Notes under the pieces: model-generated
What the model saw: only the letters and a program-made list of their open reading frames with translations
Database searches by the model: none
Told to the model about the DNA's origin: nothing
Translations under genes and position numbers: made by a program
From: Gemmatimonadota bacterium
Lineage (GTDB): Bacteria; Gemmatimonadota; Gemmatimonadetes; Longimicrobiales; Longimicrobiaceae
DNA: 5,498 nt
Direction of reading: 5' to 3'
Assembly (NCBI GenBank): GCA_019348265.1
Contig: JAHWJV010000256.1
Coordinates: 1-5,498, forward strand
Shown: one piece after another, positions 1 through 5,498 of the stretch
Layout of the letters: each line of letters starts with the position of its first letter
Numbering within the stretch: position 1 is the stretch's first letter

Positions 1-2
1 GC

Positions 3-157
3 TTGGATTCTGGACGCGACGACGTCAGTGTCGCAGATGCGCACCTCGGCGCCCTCGTAGCAGCCCTCGCCCTTCCGGGCGCGGTCCCGGCGATCACCAA
101 CGACCCGACGACATCGCCAGGGTGACCGAGCCGCACGCCCTGACCGTCCGCTGCGGT
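3..157 (+). pseudogene. C-terminal fragment of a probable PIN-domain (VapC-like) protein, frameshifted
   Basis: Frame 3 is open from the left edge and reads DVSVADAHLGALVAALALPG followed by AVPAITNDP, then becomes nonsense and stops at 123-125. Moving to frame 2 at about 105-107, equivalent to restoring one C in the run at 104-106, continues it as DDIARVTEPHALTVRCG. The joined reading has the features of a PIN ribonuclease C-terminus: an acidic residue in an 'ADAH' helix, an alanine-rich helix, then a 'TxDPDD' strand and turn carrying a further acidic residue. PIN proteins are usually the toxin of a toxin-antitoxin pair, but no antitoxin is visible and the N-terminal half lies off the left edge. 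The corrected frame stays open to a TGA at 227-229, so the natural end is uncertain. It would converge on the hemerythrin-like gene. The family call rests on short motifs and a one-base correction, so it is tentative. Confidence 0.5.
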
Positions 158-206
158 CGTCTTCGGCTTCTTCGTCGGCGCCGGCCTTGGTCTCGACGCC
201 GAGCCT

Positions 207-592
207 TCAGGCGCCCTGGAGGGTGTTGATGAGCTCGTCCTTGTTCATGTCGGAACGGCCCTCGATGCCGGTTGTCTGGGCCAGCTCGTACAGCTCGTCC
301 CTGGTCAGCTCGTCGAGGTCGATGATCGTCATCATGTTCTCGAGCTTCGCTGCCGCTGCCTGCTGCCCGAGCGCCGTCAGCCGCTCCTCGCTGAGGGCCT
401 CGCGCATCTTAGCTTAGGGAGGACCTCGCTCTCCTCTTCCTCGACATGGTCGTTGACGCTGTCCATGAGCTGTTGCAGGACAGGGCCGACCTGGTCGGGG
501 TCGTAGCCGGCGGCCTCGATCTGGGCGACGGCCTCCTTGACCTCCTGGTGCTCCTGCTCGGCCTCACTTCCGGGATGCTCCTCAACCGCGCC
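207..592 (-). pseudogene. Hemerythrin-like (HHE) protein with Rho_N/SAP-like C-terminal tail, 5'-truncated and frameshifted
   Basis: Reading the minus strand from about 592, one frame gives EAEQEHQEVKEAVAQIEAAG and, after a short loop, DHVEEEESEVLPK. These are the spaced His/Glu helices of a hemerythrin HHE domain, which binds a di-iron centre and may sense or store oxygen or related species. The frame then breaks at a 5-bp tandem duplication (408-417) and would stop at 377-379. Deleting one repeat copy joins it cleanly to the following frame (MREALSEERLTALG..., from 407), giving a seamless EVLPKMREALSEE. That second frame ends with DLDELTRDELYELAQ and GRSDMNKDELINTLQGA before a TGA at 207-209. 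This tail matches a Rho_N/SAP-like helical module seen at the end of several actinobacterial proteins. The N-terminal half of the hemerythrin domain is missing: upstream of about 592 the sequence becomes MCP coding on the other strand, and the minus frame meets a TAG at 605-607. The tail could also be translated alone from the ATG at 405-407 as a 66-residue protein. Confidence 0.6.
408..417. repeat. 5-bp perfect tandem duplication (CTTAG x2) that breaks the hemerythrin frame
   Basis: The plus strand reads CTTAGCTTAG. With one copy removed, the minus strand restores an uninterrupted reading frame across the hemerythrin-like gene. With both copies present, the upstream frame runs into a TGA at 377-379, and the downstream frame has a TAA just upstream of its ATG. 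A simple slippage duplication, or a sequencing or assembly error, explains it. Confidence 0.7.
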
Positions 593-600
593 GTGACTCG
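570..600. other. Junction between the hemerythrin/PIN segment and the chemosensory operon
   Basis: Left of this interval the coding signal is on the minus strand (hemerythrin-like HHE helices). Right of it the coding signal is on the plus strand (MCP signalling helices). Neither gene has its 5' end: the hemerythrin-like protein lacks its N-terminal helices, and the MCP lacks its sensor and membrane-spanning part. There is no promoter-like or intergenic sequence between them. This fits a deletion or rearrangement breakpoint or a chimeric contig join. No insertion-sequence ends, attachment-site-like repeats or integrase genes are visible. The exact base cannot be fixed, because both frames remain plausible over roughly 20-30 bases. 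Confidence 0.55.
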
Positions 601-1459
601 CCCGCTACAGGCCACGACAGGCGTTCTGGCATCCAGCGCGGCGGAGATTCTTGCAGCGACCGCTCAGCAAGCATCGAGCGCCGCGGAGACCTCAGCGGCG
701 GTAGTGGAGACGTCGGCGACGGTCGATGAAGTGTCGCAAACCGCCGCGCAGTCTACGGAGCGTGCCCGCGCCGTGGCCGACTCCGCCCACCGTGCCGCGG
801 AGATCAGCAAGCAAGGCCGAGGCGCGGTGGATCGCTCGATCACCGCGATGGCGGGCGTGCAGGAGCAGGTCGCGTCGATCGCGGAGAGCATTCTCGCGCT
901 CGCGGCACAGGCGCAATCCATCGGCGAGATCATCGCCACTGTCAACGACATCGCCGGCCAGACGAACATCCTGGCGCTGAACGCCGCAGTGGAAGCCGCG
1001 CGGGCGGGAGAGCAGGGGCGGGGGTTCGCGGTAGTGGCGGGGGAGGTGCGCAGCCTCGCCGACCAGTCGAAACGGGCGACGGTGCAGGTCCGGGAGATCC
1101 TTGGAGAGATCCAGCGCGCCACCAGCGCGGCGGTGATGTCGACCGAGCGCGGTACTCAGCAAGCCGCCGCGGGTGCGACGCAGGTGGAGGAGGCCGGGGA
1201 GACGATCCGCTCGCTCTCCGAGGCGGTGACGGAGGCCGCGCACGCGGCCGCGCAGATCGCCGCGTCCGCCGGGCAGCAGGCGGCCGGCATGGAGCAGATC
1301 CGGCAGGCCATGGGCAACATCCTGGACGCTACCCAGCAGACTTTGGCCTCGACCAAGCAGGCGGAGCAGGCCGCGCAGGGACTCAGCGACCAGGGTAACA
1401 TCCTGGTTCGACTGACCGGCGCGAACGGACGCGAATACAGGCGGTCGGCAACCGCGTGA
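575..1459 (+). CDS. Methyl-accepting chemotaxis protein, signalling domain (5'-truncated)
   Basis: This is the cytoplasmic signalling hairpin of a chemoreceptor, which docks CheA/CheW and is adjusted by methylation. The highly conserved hairpin tip is present (QTNILALNAAVEAARAGEQG, then RGFAVVAGEVRSLADQS) and turns at about position 1010. Counting from ATG 575, roughly 145 residues lie on each side of the turn, so the antiparallel coiled coil is symmetric and essentially complete, about 40 heptads in all. The segment before it reads LLNRAVTRPLQATTGVLASS. 'TRPL' is typical just after the last membrane helix, yet it leads straight into the signalling helix with no full-length HAMP domain. No sensor domain or genuine membrane segment is present. 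The frame is open upstream to 446, but those residues are antisense to the hemerythrin-like gene, so ATG 575 is only a nominal start. There is no C-terminal NWETF-type CheR/CheB tether; the protein ends GREYRRSATA. The stop overlaps the cheA start (GTGA). Confidence 0.88.
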   Translation: MLLNRAVTRPLQATTGVLASSAAEILAATAQQASSAAETSAAVVETSATVDEVSQTAAQSTERARAVADSAHRAAEISKQGRGAVDRSITAMAGVQEQVASIAESILALAAQAQSIGEIIATVNDIAGQTNILALNAAVEAARAGEQGRGFAVVAGEVRSLADQSKRATVQVREILGEIQRATSAAVMSTERGTQQAAAGATQVEEAGETIRSLSEAVTEAAHAAAQIAASAGQQAAGMEQIRQAMGNILDATQQTLASTKQAEQAAQGLSDQGNILVRLTGANGREYRRSATA

Positions 1460-3663
1460 ACGAGGACGATCTCGCCAGGCGGCTGTTCGGGGTCTTCCTG
1501 ATCGAGCTCGAGGAGCAGCTCGCCGTCCTGAACAAGGAACTTCTCGCGCTCGAGACGGAGCCCAAGAGCACACCGCTGCTCGGCTCTGTCTTCCGGGTCG
1601 TGCATACCCTGAAGGGCGCCGCCCACGCGGCGCACGTTCCCGAGGTGGAGGAAGTCTGTCACGTCCTGGAGTCGCTGTTGGCGGCGGCGCGTGAGGGAAA
1701 GCTGGTCCTCGCCGCGAAGGAGTTTTCGGTGCTTTTCGAGAGCGCGGATGCCCTCTCGGATGCGCGGGAGCGGCTCGTGGCCGGTCGCCCGCTGGACGAT
1801 TCCCCGCTCGCCGCGCTGAGACTGCGTCTCCGTGGCGGTTTGTCGGGCGGGGAAGCCAGCGAACTTCCCGACGCTGTAGAAATCGAGCGCGAGCCGCCCC
1901 CCCCGCTTCCGGTGCCGTCCGGAACGCCCGTAACGAACATGAGCGAGCAGGTCCGAGTCGAGGCGGAAAAGCTCGACTCGCTGGTCGCCGCCGTCAGCCA
2001 ACTCGTAATCTCGGGCGGGAGAGTGGCTGCTCTTCCAGGCGCGCTGGATGAGATCCGCGAGGCGGCCGGCCGGTGGAGCACCGAGTGGGACCGCTCCGCA
2101 CGTGCGCTGCGATTCGCTGTCCAAGGCTCCCCTGAAGAGACGGCTGTCCGTCATGCGCTCGAACGGGTAGCGCGGAATGTCCGGCAGATCGTCGCCGATT
2201 CTCGTCGTCTTTCCGCGGAAGCCCGCGAGGACGTACGGGGTCTCCTCCAGGTGACCAGCGAGATCGGAGTACGCGTACAGGGGCTACGCCTCCGGCCGTT
2301 CTCCGATGCCTGTAGGGCGCTCCCTCGCGCCGTGCGGGACCTTGCCAGCGCTACGGGCAAGGAGATCCGCTTCGAGCTCGTCGGCGGGAGCGTCGAGGTG
2401 GACCGGACGGTGGTCGACCTTCTCGGGGATCCGCTGCTGCAGCTCGTCCGCAACGCGATCGATCACGGGATCGAAGGGGCTGAGGAACGGGCGAGCTCCG
2501 GAAAGCCGCGTGACGCCACCGTCACCGTCTCCGCCGCCGTCGAGGGGGGCCGTCTTTTCGTTCGCGTGCGTGATGACGGTCGCGGGCTCGACAGGGCCGC
2601 GATCACAGCGGAGTCGGCGCGCCGCGGGCTCCCGATCCCCGAAACGGACGGAGACCTCGCACAGCTTCTCTTCCGCGCTGGCTTCTCCTCGAGGTCGGAG
2701 GCGACGTCGATCTCCGGGAGGGGTGTAGGCCTGGACGTGGTGGCGGCGGCGATGGCGCGGGCAGGGGGAAGTGTGTCGATGGCGTCTTTCCCGGGCCAGG
2801 GCACCACGTTCACCCTCGAGTGTCCGCCCTCGCTCGCAACGCTGCACGCCCTGCTCGTGACGCTGGGATCTCAGGTACTGGCAATCCCGTCCGCCCACGT
2901 GGAGCGAGTCCTCGAGGTAGGCGCCGAGGACATACGTCGTGCGGAAGGCCGCTCCGTGCTGAACACACCCGACGGGCTGGTTCCTCTCGTCTCGCTCGCC
3001 AACCTGCTCGGCCCTCCATACCGGATGGCGCCGGTAGCGGACCGGTTCCTCCTGGTGCGCATCCTGGCGGGCGGCCGCCGTCTCGCCGTCGTCGTAGACG
3101 GGCTTTCGGCGGTGGAGGACATCGTCGTCCGCCCGATCTCCGGCGTCGGAAGCCCCGCCCCGCTCGTAAGCGGAGCCGCACTCCTCGCAACCGGCCGCGT
3201 CGCGCTGGTGCTCAACACCACCGCGGCCGTCGAGGAGGGGCTGCGTCACGCGCGAGAGGATTTCGCCCGCGGCGATACGACTCCGGCAGTGCCCGCGCGG
3301 CGGAGGATTCTGGTCGCCGACGACTCCATCACCACGCGTACCCTCGAGCAGAGCATCCTCGAGGCCGCGGGCTACGAGGTCCTTACGGCGGTGGACGGAA
3401 GCGACGCCTGGCGCCTGCTGCAGGAGCGTGCCTGCGACCTGCTCGTTTCAGACGTGGAGATGCCTCGCATGGATGGGTTCTCACTGTGTGCCGCCATCCG
3501 CGGCTCTCCCCGGCTCGCGCGGCTACCCGTCGTGCTGGTGACCGGCCTGGACCAGCCGGACCACCGGGAGCGCGGCCTCGAGGCGGGTGCCGATGCGTAC
3601 CTCCCGAAGTCCAGCTTCGATCACCAGGAGCTGCTGGAGACGATCCAGCAGCTGCTCGGGTAG
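1456..3663 (+). CDS. cheA: Hybrid chemotaxis histidine kinase CheA with CheW-like and receiver domains
   Basis: A 735-residue cytoplasmic kinase that autophosphorylates in response to the receptor. The domain order is: HPt domain, about 5-105, with phosphoacceptor His50 in HTLKG; a proline-rich linker, about 144-156; a dimerisation/H-box-like region, about 163-300; a HATPase domain with N box (Asn333, DHG 336-338), G1 box DDGRG (373-377), an F-box-like segment and G2 box GRGVGLD (421-427); a CheW-like receptor-coupling domain, about 456-590; and a C-terminal receiver, about 616-735, with DD 622-623, phosphoacceptor Asp666 and Lys718. All residues needed for catalysis and phosphotransfer are visible. 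The separate CheY/CheB-docking P2 domain of enteric CheA is absent. The fused receiver may be the direct output or a phosphate sink; this is inference. The GTG start at 1456 is chosen because MNEDDLARRLFGVFLIELEEQ is a normal HPt beginning and the start overlaps the MCP stop. Its Shine-Dalgarno is weak (AGGCGG, 1439-1444), consistent with translational coupling. An alternative name is a FrzE-like or ACF-class CheA. Confidence 0.95.
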   Translation: MNEDDLARRLFGVFLIELEEQLAVLNKELLALETEPKSTPLLGSVFRVVHTLKGAAHAAHVPEVEEVCHVLESLLAAAREGKLVLAAKEFSVLFESADALSDARERLVAGRPLDDSPLAALRLRLRGGLSGGEASELPDAVEIEREPPPPLPVPSGTPVTNMSEQVRVEAEKLDSLVAAVSQLVISGGRVAALPGALDEIREAAGRWSTEWDRSARALRFAVQGSPEETAVRHALERVARNVRQIVADSRRLSAEAREDVRGLLQVTSEIGVRVQGLRLRPFSDACRALPRAVRDLASATGKEIRFELVGGSVEVDRTVVDLLGDPLLQLVRNAIDHGIEGAEERASSGKPRDATVTVSAAVEGGRLFVRVRDDGRGLDRAAITAESARRGLPIPETDGDLAQLLFRAGFSSRSEATSISGRGVGLDVVAAAMARAGGSVSMASFPGQGTTFTLECPPSLATLHALLVTLGSQVLAIPSAHVERVLEVGAEDIRRAEGRSVLNTPDGLVPLVSLANLLGPPYRMAPVADRFLLVRILAGGRRLAVVVDGLSAVEDIVVRPISGVGSPAPLVSGAALLATGRVALVLNTTAAVEEGLRHAREDFARGDTTPAVPARRRILVADDSITTRTLEQSILEAAGYEVLTAVDGSDAWRLLQERACDLLVSDVEMPRMDGFSLCAAIRGSPRLARLPVVLVTGLDQPDHRERGLEAGADAYLPKSSFDHQELLETIQQLLG

Positions 3664-3667
3664 TGAC

Positions 3668-4708
3668 ATGATCCGCGTCCTGATCGCCGAAGACTCGCCC
3701 ACCATCCGGGCTCTGCTCGTCGCCATCATCGGGGCGGACCCGGAGCTCCAGGTGGTGGGTGAGGCGAGGACCGGCACGGAGGCGGTGGAGATGGCCCTGC
3801 GCCTGCGCCCCAACCTGATCACCATGGACGTCAATATGCCGGTGATGGGCGGGCTCGAGGCCACGCGGGAAATCATGATTCACGCTCCCACGCCGATCCT
3901 GATCGTCTCGTCTCGAGCCGACCAGGCGCAGGTGCAGCTCTCTCTCGATGCGCTCGCGGCCGGGGCGCTCATGGTGATGCCGACCCCAGACAATCCCCGC
4001 TCGCCGCATTTCGCCGATCGCGCGGATCAGCTGCGGTCCATGGTGAGGGCGATGTCGCAGGTCAAGGTGGTCCGACGCTGGCGGCCCCGATCGGAGCCCG
4101 TGCGCCCGCCGGTGAATCGAGGCGCGGGCCCGGAGATCCGGCTCGTCGCCATTGCCGCCTCGACGGGCGGACCCGCCGCCCTGCACGAGATTCTTTGCGG
4201 CCTCCCGCGAGACTTTCCGCTGCCCATCGTCGTGGTTCAGCACATTGCGACGGATTTCGTCGGTGGACTCGCCCGGTGGCTGACCGCGAGTTGCGGGCGA
4301 CCGGTGACGGTCGCGCGCGGTGGGGAGCGGCTCGATGCCGGGCGTATCCTGCTGGCGCCCGATCATCGCCATCTCGGCATAGGTTCCGACCGCCGGACGA
4401 TACTCTCAGACGTCGGCCCGGTCGGCGGCTTCCGTCCGTCGGCCAACTACCTGTTCGAGTCGGCAGCGCGCGCCTTCGGGAATGCGCTGGCAGCCGTGAT
4501 CCTGACTGGAATGGGCCGCGACGGCGTCGACGGCTTGCGCGCGGTACGCGCCGCGGGAGGGCTCGTCCTCGCGCAGGACGAGAGCACATCCGTGGTTTAT
4601 GGGATGCCCGGCGAAGCCGTCGCCGCTCGCCTGGTGGACGCCGTCCTTCCGATCCACGAGATCGCTCCTCGCCTCGTGGTCGAACTCGCTTCAGGAGCCG
4701 GACGATGA
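3668..4708 (+). CDS. cheB: Chemotaxis response regulator / protein-glutamate methylesterase CheB
   Basis: CheB removes methyl groups from (and deamidates) receptor glutamates, and its N-terminal receiver normally activates the esterase when CheA phosphorylates it. At 346 residues it has the usual family length. The receiver (about 1-125) shows the acidic pocket E8/D9, phosphoacceptor Asp54 (TMDVNMPVMGG) and Ser81/Ser82 at the switch position. The esterase domain (about 157-340) has the full catalytic triad in context: Ser165 in AASTGG, His192 in VVVQH and Asp285 in LTGMGRDG. Oddly, the lysine expected 52 residues after the phosphoacceptor is Thr106 (ALMVMPTPDN where families usually read ...KP). 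The two active receivers in this window both keep that lysine. The ATG at 3668 is chosen because MIRVLIAEDSPTIR is the standard receiver start; it lies 4 bases after the cheA stop, with no good Shine-Dalgarno, suggesting coupling to cheA. The stop overlaps the next start (ATGA). Confidence 0.95.
   Translation: MIRVLIAEDSPTIRALLVAIIGADPELQVVGEARTGTEAVEMALRLRPNLITMDVNMPVMGGLEATREIMIHAPTPILIVSSRADQAQVQLSLDALAAGALMVMPTPDNPRSPHFADRADQLRSMVRAMSQVKVVRRWRPRSEPVRPPVNRGAGPEIRLVAIAASTGGPAALHEILCGLPRDFPLPIVVVQHIATDFVGGLARWLTASCGRPVTVARGGERLDAGRILLAPDHRHLGIGSDRRTILSDVGPVGGFRPSANYLFESAARAFGNALAAVILTGMGRDGVDGLRAVRAAGGLVLAQDESTSVVYGMPGEAVAARLVDAVLPIHEIAPRLVVELASGAGR
4693..4697 (+). promoter_or_regulatory. 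Shine-Dalgarno (AGGAG) for the receiver-PAS gene
   Basis: AGGAG sits 7 bases before the ATG at 4705, inside the end of cheB. It is the only strong ribosome-binding site in the operon. It confirms the 4705 start and suggests this gene can initiate translation independently, in addition to coupling through the ATGA overlap. Confidence 0.75.
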
Positions 4709-5498
4709 CTTGTCGGATTCTGGTGGTCGAGGATAGCCCCACCCAGGCTGCGGCGCTCGGGATGCTGCTCGAGCAGGCGGGAAACGAGGTCGTTATCGCG
4801 CGCAGCGCGGAGTCGGCACTGGAACAGCTCGCCGCGGCGCCGTTCGACGTCGTGCTGACCGACATCGTCATGCCCGGCATGAATGGCTATGACCTGTGCA
4901 GACGAATCAAGGGGGATCCCGAGTCGCGGGATATCCCGGTCGTCCTTCTGACGAGCCTTTCGGATCCGATGGACATCGTCCAGGGCCTGGAATGCGGCGC
5001 GGACAACTATATCACCAAGCCGTACGACCCGGATCACCTGCTGGCCCGCGTCCGGCACGTGCTCGATAACCGCCGGCTCCGCCTCAACGCCAAGACGTCG
5101 CTCGGCGTAAACGTCCGCTTCCTCGGCAAGGATCTGGCGATCACCTCGGAGAAGGAGCAGATCCTCGATCTGTTCATCTCGAGCGTGGAGGACGTCGTGC
5201 GCATGAACGCGGCACTCCTGCAGAGCCAGCGCGCGCTGGCGGATGCGCACGCGAGATTGGAGGCGTTCGCGCAGGAGAAGGCGCACGAGGCCCGCGTTTC
5301 CGACGCACGTTATCGGGCACTCCTCCACAACGCTGGTGACGCGGTGATCGTGCTCGACTCGGACGGGCGGATCGTGGAGGCGAACCCTCGCGCTACCGAG
5401 CTATTGACTCGTTCCGCCAACGAGCTTTCGCGGCAGAAGCTCGTCGATCTGCTCCCCGCCGCTGGGCTGGAGGAGTTACGTGCCGGCTTGTTGCGCCT
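4705..5498 (+). CDS. Receiver-PAS signalling protein, probably a hybrid histidine kinase (3' end off window)
   Basis: An open frame of 264 complete codons that runs off the right edge without a stop. The receiver (about 1-122) has E9/D10, phosphoacceptor Asp53 (LTDIVMPGMNG), Thr83 and Lys105 (ITKPYDP), so it looks competent for phosphorylation. A linker follows at 133-165 (GVNVRFLGKDLAITSEKEQI, then LDLFISSVEDVV). Next comes a probable coiled coil rich in Ala, Glu and Arg (about 170-202). The start of a PAS domain follows from about 203 (YRALLHNAGDAVIVLDSDGR, then IVEANPRATELL). In this gene position and order, REC-PAS proteins usually continue into a HisKA/HATPase kinase, so a hybrid sensor kinase is the best guess; a diguanylate cyclase or a regulator without a kinase cannot be excluded. 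No signal peptide or membrane segment is seen, so it is likely soluble. It could receive phosphate from CheA and link the chemosensory array to a second two-component output (inference). The start is fixed by the AGGAG site and the ATGA overlap with cheB. Confidence 0.88.
   Translation, partial: MTCRILVVEDSPTQAAALGMLLEQAGNEVVIARSAESALEQLAAAPFDVVLTDIVMPGMNGYDLCRRIKGDPESRDIPVVLLTSLSDPMDIVQGLECGADNYITKPYDPDHLLARVRHVLDNRRLRLNAKTSLGVNVRFLGKDLAITSEKEQILDLFISSVEDVVRMNAALLQSQRALADAHARLEAFAQEKAHEARVSDARYRALLHNAGDAVIVLDSDGRIVEANPRATELLTRSANELSRQKLVDLLPAAGLEELRAGLLR

Noticed and set aside
446..574. N-terminal extension of the MCP frame from ATG 446, with an apparent hydrophobic (membrane-like) leucine-rich stretch
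   Set aside because: These codons are the exact antisense of the Glu/Gln-rich hemerythrin helices: GAG/CAG read backwards as CTC/CTG gives leucine. The apparent membrane segment is therefore most likely an artefact and not a real receptor N-terminus.
2284..3249. Long minus-strand open frame (321 codons) opposite cheA
   Set aside because: It is Arg/Gly/Asp-rich with no recognisable motif and lies wholly opposite well-supported CheA domains. Long antisense frames are expected at this GC content.
3587..3667. Longer cheB start at ATG 3587
   Set aside because: The extra 27 residues (Ser/Arg-rich) are an out-of-frame reading of the end of the CheA receiver, and CheB homology begins exactly at MIRVLIAEDS (3668).
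3383..4372. Long minus-strand open frame (329 codons) opposite the cheA end and cheB
   Set aside because: Low-complexity Arg/His/Pro composition and no domain signature. It is a shadow of the conserved receiver and esterase coding on the plus strand.
4597..5328. Minus-strand open frame opposite the receiver-PAS gene
   Set aside because: The plus strand carries an intact receiver with all key residues, a good ribosome-binding site and ATGA coupling. The minus frame has no independent support.
1..5498. tRNA/rRNA genes, CRISPR arrays, insertion sequences, riboswitches and rho-independent terminators
   Set aside because: I saw no repeated spacer pattern, no transposase or inverted ends, no hairpin plus T-run, and no intergenic space in the operon where such elements could sit.

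Overview
The window is a high-GC bacterial fragment with two parts that do not look as if they belong together. From about position 600 to the right edge, every base lies in one tightly packed plus-strand chemosensory operon. Its order is: a methyl-accepting receptor (MCP) signalling domain, a hybrid CheA kinase with fused CheW and receiver domains, the methylesterase CheB, and a receiver-PAS protein that runs off the right edge. The genes are joined by a GTGA overlap, a 4-base gap and an ATGA overlap, so they are almost certainly co-transcribed and translationally coupled.

The left ~590 bases hold broken pieces of two unrelated genes facing each other. One is the tail of a probable PIN-domain (VapC-type) protein on the plus strand, needing one frame correction. 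The other is the C-terminal part of a hemerythrin-like protein with a Rho_N/SAP-like tail on the minus strand, interrupted by a 5-bp tandem duplication. Both pieces remind me of actinobacterial genes. The Che operon instead resembles 'alternative' chemosensory clusters of Gemmatimonadota, Myxococcota and Proteobacteria. No species can be named from the sequence.

Between about 570 and 600 the hemerythrin reading frame (minus) gives way to the MCP frame (plus), so both genes lose their 5' ends at the same place. This is either a real rearrangement or a chimeric assembly join. The sequence alone cannot separate these, but two frame breaks in the left part raise suspicion of poor sequence or a chimera there.

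As a pathway, the receptor would control CheA autophosphorylation at His50. CheA would pass phosphate to its own C-terminal receiver (Asp666), to CheB (Asp54), and possibly to the receiver of the last gene (Asp53). CheB would demethylate the receptor. No CheR, stand-alone CheW or CheY is in the window. The most notable departure from family norms is in the CheB receiver, where the conserved lysine is replaced by threonine. I did not find a wholly new system.
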